Of a stretch of 64,000 nucleotides of DNA, positions 32,390-40,547 are shown piece after piece. A program made the translations under genes and the position numbers. Every line of letters starts with the position of its first letter. Position 1 is the first letter of the stretch. The notes under the pieces are model-generated. The model did no database searches. It saw only the letters and a program-made list of their open reading frames with translations, and was not told the DNA's origin. Origin of the DNA: G963422565 sp963422565 (lineage in GTDB: Bacteria > Pseudomonadota > Alphaproteobacteria > MPNO01); contig OY730228.1 of NCBI GenBank assembly GCA_963422565.1, positions 2,790,001 to 2,854,000 on the forward strand, in the 5' to 3' direction.

Positions 32390-34192
32390 ATGGCGTTCCC
32401 GGCGGACTTCCTGGACCGGCTTCGCGCGCAGTGCGGGCTGACCGATATCGTCGCGCGCCATGTCCCGCTCCGGCGCGGCGGCCGCGAGCCTGTCGGGCTC
32501 TGCCCGTTTCACGACGAGAAGACCCCCTCCTTCACAGTTAGCGAGGACAAGGGGTTCTTCCATTGCTTCGGCTGCGGCGCGCATGGCGACGCGATCGGCT
32601 TCGTGATGCGCATCGAGGGCCTGTCCTTCCCCGAGGCGGTCGAGCGCCTGGCGCGGGAGGCCGGTCTCGAACCGCCCCGGTCGAGCTCGGCCGAGCGGGA
32701 GGCGGCGCGGCGCGAGGCCGACCTGCACGCGGTGATGGAGGCGTGCTGCCGGTATTTCGAGCGGGAGCTGGCCGGGCCCCGCGGCGGCGCGGCGCGCGCC
32801 TATCTCGCCGAACGGGGCATCGACGCCGGGACCGCGGCGCGCTTCCGGCTCGGTTTCGCCCCCAACGCCCGGACCGCGCTGCGCGGCGCGGTCATGTCGC
32901 CGGCGGTCACGGAGACGACGCTGGTCGAGGCGGGGATGCTGATCCGGCCCGACGAGGGTGCACCCTACGACCGGTTTCGCGGGCGGGTGATATTCCCGAT
33001 CGGCGACCGGCGTGGCCGCGTGGTCGCCTTCGGTGGGCGGACGCTGGGCGCGGGCGGCCCCAAATATCTCAACTCCCCGGATACGCCGCTGTTCAACAAG
33101 GGCCGCGTGCTCTACGGCATGGCCGCGGCGCGCCGGGCGGCGCGCGAGACCGGCCGCATCCTGGTCGCCGAGGGGTATACCGACGTCATCGCGCTCGCCG
33201 GTGCGGGGATCGCCGAAGCCGTCGCGCCGCTCGGCACGGCGCTGACCGAGAGCCACCTCGCCACCCTCTGGCGGATGGCGGACGAGCCGATCCTCTGCTT
33301 CGACGGCGACGAGGCCGGACGCCGCGCCGCCTGGCGGGCGGCGGAACGCGCGCTGCCGCTGCTGCGGCCGGGCAAGTCGCTGCAGTTCGTCCGCCTGCCG
33401 ACGGGCGAGGACCCGGACAGCCTGATCGCCGAAGGCGGGCGCGCGGCGTTCGAGAGGTTGCTGACCGGGACGGAGAGCCTGATCGGGATCGTCTGGGAAA
33501 TGTGCACGGCCGGGATGCGGTTCGACACGCCCGAGCGCGTCGCCGGGCTCGAACAGTCCCTGAACCGGCTGACCGACCGGATCGATGACCGCAACATCCG
33601 CTTCATGTATCGCGGCGCGCTGCGGAACAGGGTCCGGGAGACCCACGGCGTCCCCGCCCGCCGCCGGCCGGCGGCTCTGTCGCCCGGAACGGCGCCGGAA
33701 CGGCTGCGCGAGCACGGGCCGCGCGCGGTCGTGGCCACCTTGCTCGGCCATCCCGGCCTCGCCGACGAGTTTTCGAAGCCCCTCGCCGGGCTTACCCTCC
33801 CCGATCGGAGGCTTGACAAGCTTTTCAAGGAAATCCTAATCCTCGCGGCCGGCAACCCGGAGCTTGACGCCTCGGCGCTGAGGCACCAATTGACCGGCGT
33901 GGACGCGCGGGAGGCGGACACGCTTCTTCGCGGAGGGACCTATGCGCAATGGCCGTTTGCGCGGCCGGACTCGCCCAGGGACGCTGCGCGGGCGCGTCTC
34001 GGGCAGATATTGAGGAGGATCTCGGGATCGGCGTTGAACGCGGACATCGCCGCGGCGGAGCGCGCGCTCGCCGACGACCCGAGCGAAGAGAACACGGACC
34101 AGCTTCTGAGGCTGATGGCGATCAGACAGGACGGCGAGGCGGCTGAGGCGGCCGCGATCGACGCCGTGGACGAAGACGGCGGGTACGCATAG
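32390..34192 (+). CDS. dnaG: DNA primase
   Basis: This is a 600-residue primase making RNA primers at replication forks. The N-terminal CHC2 zinc finger (CPFHDEKTPSFTVSEDKGFF ending in HCFGCG) is followed by the DnaG core (VIFPIGDRRGRVVAFGGR), the Toprim domain (LVAEGYTDVIALAGAG, with FDGDEAGRRA as the acidic metal site) and a C-terminal helicase-interaction region. It sits between yqeY and rpoD in the macromolecular synthesis operon order typical of alphaproteobacteria. ATG 32390 follows the yqeY stop by 20 bases. Confidence 0.97.
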   Translation: MAFPADFLDRLRAQCGLTDIVARHVPLRRGGREPVGLCPFHDEKTPSFTVSEDKGFFHCFGCGAHGDAIGFVMRIEGLSFPEAVERLAREAGLEPPRSSSAEREAARREADLHAVMEACCRYFERELAGPRGGAARAYLAERGIDAGTAARFRLGFAPNARTALRGAVMSPAVTETTLVEAGMLIRPDEGAPYDRFRGRVIFPIGDRRGRVVAFGGRTLGAGGPKYLNSPDTPLFNKGRVLYGMAAARRAARETGRILVAEGYTDVIALAGAGIAEAVAPLGTALTESHLATLWRMADEPILCFDGDEAGRRAAWRAAERALPLLRPGKSLQFVRLPTGEDPDSLIAEGGRAAFERLLTGTESLIGIVWEMCTAGMRFDTPERVAGLEQSLNRLTDRIDDRNIRFMYRGALRNRVRETHGVPARRRPAALSPGTAPERLREHGPRAVVATLLGHPGLADEFSKPLAGLTLPDRRLDKLFKEILILAAGNPELDASALRHQLTGVDAREADTLLRGGTYAQWPFARPDSPRDAARARLGQILRRISGSALNADIAAAERALADDPSEENTDQLLRLMAIRQDGEAAEAAAIDAVDEDGGYA

Positions 34193-34231
34193 CCGGAGCG
34201 CGACGGCCGCAGGCAGGATCGGGGAGAGGAC

Positions 34232-36157
34232 ATGGCGACCAAGACCACCAGCGTCGAAGATGCGGCGGCGGCCACCGAGGACGCAGCCGATGCGCCGCTC
34301 ATCGACGCGCTCGGCGCCTCGATCAAGAAGCTGATCGCCCGCGGCAAGGAGCGCGGCTACGTCACCTATGACGATCTGAACGCCGCGATGCCCCCGGACC
34401 AGGTGTCTTCCGAGCAGATCGAGGACACGATGACCACGCTGTCGGAGCTCGGCGTCAACGTCGTCGAGGACGAGGAGAGCGAGGACGGCGGAGACAACAA
34501 CCGGCCCGCGGCCGGCCCGGTCCTTCCCAGCGCGGACGACACCGAGGAGCTCGGGCGGACGGACGACCCGGTGCGCATGTATCTGCGCGAGATGGGCGGG
34601 GTGGAGCTGCTGTCCCGCGAGGGCGAGATCGCCATCGCCAAACGGATCGAGGCCGGGCACGACCGGATGATCGCCGCCATCGGCCAGAGCCCGCTGACGC
34701 TGCGCGCCATGTTCGCCTGGCGGGACTCCCTCGCCGAGGGCGGGGTGCTTCTGCGCGACGTCATCGATCTCGACGCCAGCTACGGCCGGGCATCCGCCGG
34801 CAATGCCGCGTCCGAGGACGGCGCCGACCGGGGGCGGAACGCCGGCGAGACCGACCAGGGCGGCGCCAACGGCGAGGGCGAGTATGCAAACGTGTCGCTC
34901 TCGGCCATGGAGGCGAGTCTCCGCCCGAAGATCCTCGAGACGCTCGACGAGATCTCGCTCGCCCGGACCAGGGCGCAGCGCCTGCGCGACAGGCGCGCGC
35001 AGGCGGAGAAGGGCGAGACGACGTTCAGCAAGTCCTCCGAGCGGCGGCTCGCCAAATACGAGGCCCGGCAGACGGAGCTCGTGCGCTCCGTGCAGCTCCA
35101 CCCCGCCCGGGTCGACGAACTGGTTCAGGAACTCTACGGGCACAACCGGGCTCTGGTTGCCCTCGAGGGCCGGCTGATGCGACTCGCCGAGCGCGCGAAG
35201 ATTGGCCGCGAGGCCTTTCTCGAAAACTATCTGGGCAGGGAAACCGACCCGCGCTGGCTCAACAGGGTCTCGCGTCTCTCGGCGTCGGGCTGGAAGCAGT
35301 TCGTCGCCCGGCACAAGGACGAGGTGCGCCGGATTCGCAAGGACATCCGGCGGATTTCCGACGAGATCGGGATGTCGATCTCGCAGTTCCGAAGGATCGT
35401 TCACGAGGTTCAGCGCGGCGAGCGCGAGGCGAGCCGGGCCAAGAAGGAGATGGTCGAGGCGAACCTGCGGCTGGTGATCTCGATCGCCAAGAAATACACC
35501 AATCGCGGGCTGCAGTTCCTCGACCTCATCCAGGAGGGGAATATCGGGCTGATGAAGGCGGTCGACAAGTTCGAGTACCGCCGCGGCTACAAATTCTCGA
35601 CCTACGCCACCTGGTGGATCCGCCAGGCCATCACCCGCTCGATCGCCGATCAGGCGCGCACGATCCGTATCCCGGTCCACATGATCGAGACCATCAACAA
35701 GCTCGTCCGTACCTCGCGGCAGATTCTCCACGAGATCGGCCGCGAGCCCACGCCCGAGGAGCTAGCCGAGCGCCTGGTGATGCCGCTGGAGAAGGTTCGA
35801 AAGGTGCTCAAGATCGCCAAGGAGCCAGTCAGCCTCGAATCCCCGGTAGGCGACGAGGAAGACAGCCATCTCGGCGATTTCATCGAGGACAAGAATGCCG
35901 TCCAGCCGGTGGACGCGGCGATCCAGGGCAATCTGCGCGAGACCACGACCCGGATCCTGGCCGGGCTGACCGCCCGCGAGGAGCGGGTGCTGCGGATGCG
36001 GTTCGGGATCGGCATGAACACCGACCACACGCTGGAAGAGGTCGGCCAGCAGTTCTCGGTCACCCGCGAACGCATCCGTCAGATCGAGGCCAAGGCGCTG
36101 CGCAAGCTCAAGCAGCGCGGCCGGTCGCGGATATTGCGGAGCTTTCTCGACAGCTGA
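34232..36157 (+). CDS. rpoD: RNA polymerase primary sigma factor
   Basis: This 641-residue sigma-70 has region 1.1 (LIARGKERGYVTYDDLNAAM), region 1.2 (DPVRMYLREMGGVELLSR), a large acidic non-conserved insert, region 2 (AKKYTNRGLQFLDLIQEGNI, YKFSTYATWWIRQAITR), region 3 and region 4 (HTLEEVGQQFSVTRERIRQI). All elements of a housekeeping sigma are intact. It follows dnaG by 39 bases with GGGGAGAGG ahead of the ATG. Confidence 0.98.
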   Translation: MATKTTSVEDAAAATEDAADAPLIDALGASIKKLIARGKERGYVTYDDLNAAMPPDQVSSEQIEDTMTTLSELGVNVVEDEESEDGGDNNRPAAGPVLPSADDTEELGRTDDPVRMYLREMGGVELLSREGEIAIAKRIEAGHDRMIAAIGQSPLTLRAMFAWRDSLAEGGVLLRDVIDLDASYGRASAGNAASEDGADRGRNAGETDQGGANGEGEYANVSLSAMEASLRPKILETLDEISLARTRAQRLRDRRAQAEKGETTFSKSSERRLAKYEARQTELVRSVQLHPARVDELVQELYGHNRALVALEGRLMRLAERAKIGREAFLENYLGRETDPRWLNRVSRLSASGWKQFVARHKDEVRRIRKDIRRISDEIGMSISQFRRIVHEVQRGEREASRAKKEMVEANLRLVISIAKKYTNRGLQFLDLIQEGNIGLMKAVDKFEYRRGYKFSTYATWWIRQAITRSIADQARTIRIPVHMIETINKLVRTSRQILHEIGREPTPEELAERLVMPLEKVRKVLKIAKEPVSLESPVGDEEDSHLGDFIEDKNAVQPVDAAIQGNLRETTTRILAGLTAREERVLRMRFGIGMNTDHTLEEVGQQFSVTRERIRQIEAKALRKLKQRGRSRILRSFLDS

Positions 36158-36189
36158 GCGGCGCGCCCGGATTTCGCGCGGGCGCCGGA

Positions 36190-36217
36190 TTGCAGGGGCG
36201 CCGCGCGCTGCTAAGAT
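36190..36217 (+). promoter_or_regulatory. Probable promoter of the TRAP binding-protein gene
   Basis: TTGCAG (36190-36195), a 16-base spacer and TAAGAT (36212-36217) lie about 110 bases before dctP, after the rpoD stop. Confidence 0.45.
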
Positions 36218-36324
36218 GGCGATCGGCGAAGCCCCGGTTCGGCGCCGCCTGATCGGGACCCTGCGTTCCGGGGCGTCGCGCGGGCGTCGGGCCGCCGACT
36301 CACAGAATAGGGAGGTTGAGCGAT

Positions 36325-37338
36325 ATGCGGATTTCAACAGGGCGGCTGGCCGTCGGCGCCGCCGCGGCGGTGACCGCCGCGGCGATCGCGGCCCCGGCTT
36401 TCGCCGTTACCGAGCTCAAGGTCTCCACCGCGCTCGATCGCAAGCACGATCAGTCCGAGGCCTTCTTCGAGACCTTCATGGCGAAGATGGCCGAAGACGA
36501 AAGCAAGGTTAGGCTCAAATATATCGGCGGCCCCGAGGTCACGCCGAACCGAAAGCAGGGCGCGGCGATGAGGCGCGGCCTCATCGACATCATCATGTCG
36601 CCGACGACCTACTACTCCACGAGTCAGCCGGAGGCGCAGCTCACCGGCATCTCCAACGTTCCGCCGCAGGAATGGCGGAGGAACGGCGGCTACGATCTCA
36701 TGGCGAAGGCGTGGGCCGAGCGGATGAACGCCGTCATCCTCGGCTGGGGCAATTTCTACACGACCGAGCAGTTCGCCATCTGGCTGATCGACGAACCCAA
36801 GCTCAGCAAGAAGACCGGCATCGACCTTGTCGGCAAGAAGATGCGGAGCACCTCGCTCTACAAGGCGTTCTTCAAGGCGCTGGGCGCGGTTCCCAAGACC
36901 ATCTCGCCGAGCGAAGTCTATACCGCGCTCGAGCGCGGCGTGGTCTCGGGCCTCGCCTGGCCCGAGGGCGGCGTCGCCTTCCGGGGTTGGCAGCGCTTCA
37001 TCAAGTACCGGATCTACCCCGGCTTCTTCCGATCGACGACCATGGCGACCATGAACAAGGACAAGTTCGAGAGCCTGTCGGAGGCGGCCCAGGCCCAGAT
37101 ACTCGCCGCCGGCCTGCACTACGAGAACGCCTCGGGCGCCATCCTCGAGGAGAAGGCCCGGATCGACAACGAGAAGATCAGAAATGACGGCGTGAAGGAC
37201 TACCACCTCGAGGGCGAATATGCCGAGGCCTATATCAAGACGATCCTCGGTGCCGCCTGGGACGACGCCGCGAAGCGGAAATACACCGTTCCCTTCGAGG
37301 TGCTGAAGTCCAAAATGTACAAGGAGCCCACGAGCTAG
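36325..37338 (+). CDS. TRAP transporter solute-binding protein (DctP family)
   Basis: This 337-residue periplasmic protein has a signal peptide (residues 1-27, ending PAFA). DctP-family features include the conserved binding-site Arg region KMRSTSLYKAFFKALGAVPK, and PSEVYTALERGVVSGLAWP. It captures an organic acid or related solute for the Q/M permease. ATG 36325 is used, since the TTG at 36316 abuts the GGAGG site. A strong terminator follows. The permease genes lie on the opposite strand and converge on it. Confidence 0.92.
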   Translation: MRISTGRLAVGAAAAVTAAAIAAPAFAVTELKVSTALDRKHDQSEAFFETFMAKMAEDESKVRLKYIGGPEVTPNRKQGAAMRRGLIDIIMSPTTYYSTSQPEAQLTGISNVPPQEWRRNGGYDLMAKAWAERMNAVILGWGNFYTTEQFAIWLIDEPKLSKKTGIDLVGKKMRSTSLYKAFFKALGAVPKTISPSEVYTALERGVVSGLAWPEGGVAFRGWQRFIKYRIYPGFFRSTTMATMNKDKFESLSEAAQAQILAAGLHYENASGAILEEKARIDNEKIRNDGVKDYHLEGEYAEAYIKTILGAAWDDAAKRKYTVPFEVLKSKMYKEPTS

Positions 37339-37364
37339 CGGCGCCGACAGAGCCCGGACCGGAA

Positions 37365-37392
37365 GGCGCCGCCTTCGGGCGGCGCCTTTTTT
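37365..37392 (+). terminator. Rho-independent terminator
   Basis: GGCGCCGCC, a TTCG loop and GGCGGCGCC form a perfect nine-base-pair stem followed by six T (37387-37392). It ends transcription of the TRAP binding-protein gene. Confidence 0.92.
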
Positions 37393-37413
37393 CGCGGCGG
37401 AGCTGCCCGCCCC

Positions 37414-38721
37414 TCACATCAGGCCGGGCAGCCACAGCGCCAGGCCCGGGAACGCCACCAGGATCAGGATCAGGATCGCGTCGCAGACCAGGAAGGGAAA
37501 CGCGGCCTTGGCGACCTGGATCAGGGTCGTGCCCTTGGGCGCGACTCCGAGCATGACATAGAGCAGCAACCCGAAGGGCGGGGTGGTCCCGGCCATCTCG
37601 ATGGTGATCAGGACGAACAGCCCGTACCAGATCAGGTCGAAGCCGAGCGCCTCCGCCAGCGGGAAGAAGATCGGCACCGTGATCAGCATCATCGATGTCG
37701 CGTCCATGAACATGCCGAGCAGGATCAGGACGCAGAACATCAGGAACAGGATCATGAACCGATGCAGCTCGTAGCTGGTCACCCATTCGATCAGCCCCTT
37801 GCTCGCGCCGGAGAAGGACAGCATCTGGCTGAACACGGTCGAATTCATGATGATCAGGAAGACCATCGCCCCGACCTTGATGGTCGCCTCGACCGAGGTG
37901 GTCATCGACGCGAAGGTCAGGGACCGGAACAGGAAGGCGAGAATCATCACGCCCAGCACCCCGCAGGCGGCCGCCTCGGTCGGCGTCGCGATGCCGAGGA
38001 TGATGAACCCGATCACCATGAAGACGATCAGCCCCATCGGCAGGATGTTGGTGCAGACTAGCCTGATCCTGCTCGCCGCGCTCATGCGGGGCACGTCGTA
38101 GGCCGGGGCCGATCCCGGATTCGTGACGAGCTGCAGGGTGATCATCGCGGCGTAGAGCGACGCCAGCACGAAGCCCGGCAGGAACCCCGCGACCAGGAGG
38201 CGGCCTACATCGATCTCGGCGATCGCCGCCAGCAGCACGCCGAGGGCGGAGGGCGGGATGATCATGGCGAGCCCGCCGGTCCCGAGGATCGGCCCCATCG
38301 ACATCTTCTGGCTGTAGCCGCGCCGGTTCATCTCGGGGACCATGAGCGAGCCCAGCATCGCGGTATTGGCCATCGAAGAGCCGGTCAGCGTCGAGAAGAT
38401 CGCCCCGCCGGCGACCGTCAGATAGCAGAGCCGCCCCGGCAGCCGGCCGAAGATCGCGTCCAGCCCGTCGAAGACCCGGATCGCGAGCCCGGTGTGAAAG
38501 AACAGCGCGCCCATCATGATGAACATCGGGACCGGCCCGAGCGTGAACCGGCTGACCAGCTCGGTCGAGTTGTCGGCGACCTGGATCAGTCCCGAAGTGC
38601 CGGCGAAGATAATGATCGCGAGGAAGTTGGTGGCGACGAAGGAAAAGGCGACCGGCACCCCGAGGGCCATGAAGAACATCACCATGCCGAGCAGCAGGGC
38701 GAAGGCCCAGTACCATTCCAC
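37414..38721 (-). CDS. TRAP transporter large permease (DctM family)
   Basis: This 435-residue inner-membrane protein has about twelve hydrophobic segments. Family features: ALGVPVAFSFVATNFLAIII at the start, the GSSMANTAMLGSLMVPEM region, the MIIPPSALG motif and IATPTEAAACGVLG. It forms the ion-driven transport channel with DctQ. The GTG start at 38721 overlaps the end of the small permease gene (38724) closely. The binding-protein gene faces it across a terminator rather than preceding the permease genes. Confidence 0.92.
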   Translation of the reverse strand: MEWYWAFALLLGMVMFFMALGVPVAFSFVATNFLAIIIFAGTSGLIQVADNSTELVSRFTLGPVPMFIMMGALFFHTGLAIRVFDGLDAIFGRLPGRLCYLTVAGGAIFSTLTGSSMANTAMLGSLMVPEMNRRGYSQKMSMGPILGTGGLAMIIPPSALGVLLAAIAEIDVGRLLVAGFLPGFVLASLYAAMITLQLVTNPGSAPAYDVPRMSAASRIRLVCTNILPMGLIVFMVIGFIILGIATPTEAAACGVLGVMILAFLFRSLTFASMTTSVEATIKVGAMVFLIIMNSTVFSQMLSFSGASKGLIEWVTSYELHRFMILFLMFCVLILLGMFMDATSMMLITVPIFFPLAEALGFDLIWYGLFVLITIEMAGTTPPFGLLLYVMLGVAPKGTTLIQVAKAAFPFLVCDAILILILVAFPGLALWLPGLM

Positions 38722-38723
38722 GG

Positions 38724-39251
38724 CTACATGCTTTCCCGGAACTCGGTGCGGTCGCCGTACATGTCGTCGGCCCCCAGCAGGAACCGCAGGAACTCGATCC
38801 CCACCAGCCCGAAGCCGAACGGCATCGGCAAGTAGAGCGTCCACAGGTGGAAGTCGGCACCCCGGTCGTCGAGCTCCTCGAACTCGTACGACTCGACGAG
38901 CAGCTCGATCGAGTACCAGGTGAACGCGGCGCAGCCGGCGATCACCACGACATAGGCGATCTTCGAGGTCACCCTCCGCACCGAGACCGACAGCAGCTGG
39001 GTTACCGCGTCGATGAAGACATGCCCCTTGATCCGAGCGAGCCAGGGCGCCGCCAGCATGGTGAACCAGAGGAGGCCGTACTCGACGAGGCCGTGCGTGC
39101 GGTCCCAGGGCACGACGCCGATATCCCATCTGGAAAGGATCGTCAGCGCGACGTCGACCACGATCACCACGAACACGCCGAAAATCACCACGCCCGAGCC
39201 GATCTTGAGCGCGTTGAGTATCCAGAGATGCACTCGCGCGACGGCGTCCAC
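38724..39251 (-). CDS. TRAP transporter small permease (DctQ family)
   Basis: This 175-residue protein has four membrane segments (for example VVIFGVFVVIVVDVALTIL and MPFGFGLVGIEFLRFLLG) and the DctQ hallmark of a conserved aromatic-charged loop (GLVEYGLLWFTMLAAPWLAR, then GHVFIDAVTQLL). It pairs with the large permease just downstream. GTG 39251 is chosen because GGGAGG precedes it; another GTG at 39233 would remove six residues. Confidence 0.87.
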   Translation of the reverse strand: MDAVARVHLWILNALKIGSGVVIFGVFVVIVVDVALTILSRWDIGVVPWDRTHGLVEYGLLWFTMLAAPWLARIKGHVFIDAVTQLLSVSVRRVTSKIAYVVVIAGCAAFTWYSIELLVESYEFEELDDRGADFHLWTLYLPMPFGFGLVGIEFLRFLLGADDMYGDRTEFRESM

Positions 39252-39312
39252 GTCCCTCCCCGCTCCCTGCCGCCCGCCCAGCTTAGAGCATTCGCGGCGA
39301 ACGCGAAACGGG

Positions 39313-39372
39313 GCGCATGAACCCGCGGGCCGGTTCCTCCGCCGTCGTCGCGTCGCTCCTCCCGAACCCGGG
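39313..39372 (+). repeat. Fragment of the dispersed repeat (type 2 tail)
   Basis: GGCGCATGAACCCG and CGCCGTCGTCGCGTCG match the tail of copy D (about 2060-2110). The core box is absent, so only the tail is present. It lies between the TRAP small permease gene and the DMT transporter gene. Confidence 0.45.
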
Positions 39373-39386
39373 CGCGCTTCCATCGG

Positions 39387-40385
39387 ATGCGGCGAAGGGT
39401 AGACTCCGCCCGCGCGGCCGGCGTCTCGCGACCGGCCGAACAGGAGGAGAGCGGAGATGCCGCTGCATTTCGCCCGGCCGGGGGGCGCGGCCTGAAGTCC
39501 CTCGCGGCGGTCGCCCTGCTGCTGGTCTCGGGCGCGGCGTTCGGTCTCGCCCCGTCGCTCGCCCGGACCGCGGTCACCGGCGGCGTCCCGCCGATGGGCT
39601 ACGTGTTCTGGATGGGCGGCGGCGCCGCGCTGGCGAGCCTCGCAGTGGCGCTGCTGCGTGGGCGGCGGCCCCGCTTCGACCGCGGTCATCTCGTCTACTA
39701 TCTCTGCTCGGGCTGCACCCGGATCATCGCCGGCGGCTTCGTCATGTACACGGTGCTCGGCCGGGTGCCGGCGAGCGCGTTCGCGATCGTGCTGGCGACG
39801 GCGCCGCTGACGACCTATTTCGCGCGGCTGGTTCTGGGTCACGAACGCGGCGGCGGACGCGCGCCGGGCGTCTGTCTCGGTCTTGCCGGGGTGGGCTTCC
39901 TCTTCGGACCCGAGACCGCGCTTCCCGACCCGTCGGCGATCCCGTGGCTGGCGCTCGGCTTCGCGGTGCCGGTGCTCTACACGCTCTCCAACCTGACGAT
40001 CGAGCGGCTGCGCCCGGCGGGCGCCGATTCCATATCGTTGACCGCCGGAATGCTGGTCACCGTCGCTTGCATCGCCGGCCCGCTGGCCCTCGCGATGGGC
40101 CAGTTCCACCCGCTCTGGCGCGGCGGGGCCGCCCTCCCCGAGGCCGCGATGTTCGGCCATTCGTTGTCCATGGCCTGCGCGTTCCTGTGCCTCTACGAGG
40201 TCGTGCGGCGCACCGACGCGACCTTCGGCGGACAGGTTTCCTACGTCTCGACCATCGCTGCGATCGTCTTCGGGATGCTGCTGCTCGGCGAGCGGCCGAG
40301 CCTCTGGGTCTGGGCCGCGATGGCCTGCATCCTGGCCGGCATCTACCAGGTTGGCCGGGGGTCGGCGGTGCGCGGCGGCTTGTAA
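39387..40385 (+). CDS. EamA/DMT-family transporter
   Basis: This inner-membrane carrier has ten predicted membrane segments in two five-helix EamA repeats (for example AVALLLVSGAAFGLAPSLAR and AMACILAGIYQVGRGSA). It probably exports a metabolite; the substrate is unknown. The start is uncertain. ATG 39387 adds 36 non-conserved residues. The only strong ribosome-binding site (CAGGAGGAGAG) precedes an out-of-frame ATG at 39457 whose 12-codon ORF ends in CTGA, overlapping an in-frame CTG at 39492. The mature core begins near that CTG. Confidence 0.82.
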   Translation: MRRRVDSARAAGVSRPAEQEESGDAAAFRPAGGRGLKSLAAVALLLVSGAAFGLAPSLARTAVTGGVPPMGYVFWMGGGAALASLAVALLRGRRPRFDRGHLVYYLCSGCTRIIAGGFVMYTVLGRVPASAFAIVLATAPLTTYFARLVLGHERGGGRAPGVCLGLAGVGFLFGPETALPDPSAIPWLALGFAVPVLYTLSNLTIERLRPAGADSISLTAGMLVTVACIAGPLALAMGQFHPLWRGGAALPEAAMFGHSLSMACAFLCLYEVVRRTDATFGGQVSYVSTIAAIVFGMLLLGERPSLWVWAAMACILAGIYQVGRGSAVRGGL

Positions 40386-40418
40386 CGCGGCGCCGGTCGT
40401 GGCAGCCTTCGGACCGCC

Positions 40419-40495
40419 GGGCCCGTAGTTCAGCTGGTTAGAACGCGCCGCTCATAACGGCGTTGTCGCAGGTTCGAGTCCTGCCGGGCCCACCA
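40419..40495 (+). tRNA. tRNA with CAU anticodon (Met or Ile2)
   Basis: This is a complete 77-base cloverleaf including encoded CCA. The acceptor GGGCCCG pairs with CGGGCCC, the anticodon stem GCCGC/GCGGC holds loop CTCATAA, and the T arm is GCAGG/CCTGC with TTCGAGT. The D stem has GTTC/GAAC, so pair 11-24 is T-A rather than the usual C-G. A CAU anticodon with A73 could be elongator Met or the lysidine-modified Ile2; the first base is not the mispaired initiator type. The sequence alone does not settle which. Confidence 0.92.
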
Positions 40496-40547
40496 CGCAT
40501 CCCGCTGCCGCCGCGCGCGGCGAGACCGTCCGGACGGGGAGGACAGG

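Noticed and set aside
33836..35731. A 631-codon minus-strand ORF opposite dnaG and rpoD
   Set aside because: Antisense shadow of rpoD; no recognisable motifs and no ribosome-binding site.
36160..36190. GC-rich inverted repeat after rpoD as a terminator
   Set aside because: A stem can be drawn, but no T run follows.
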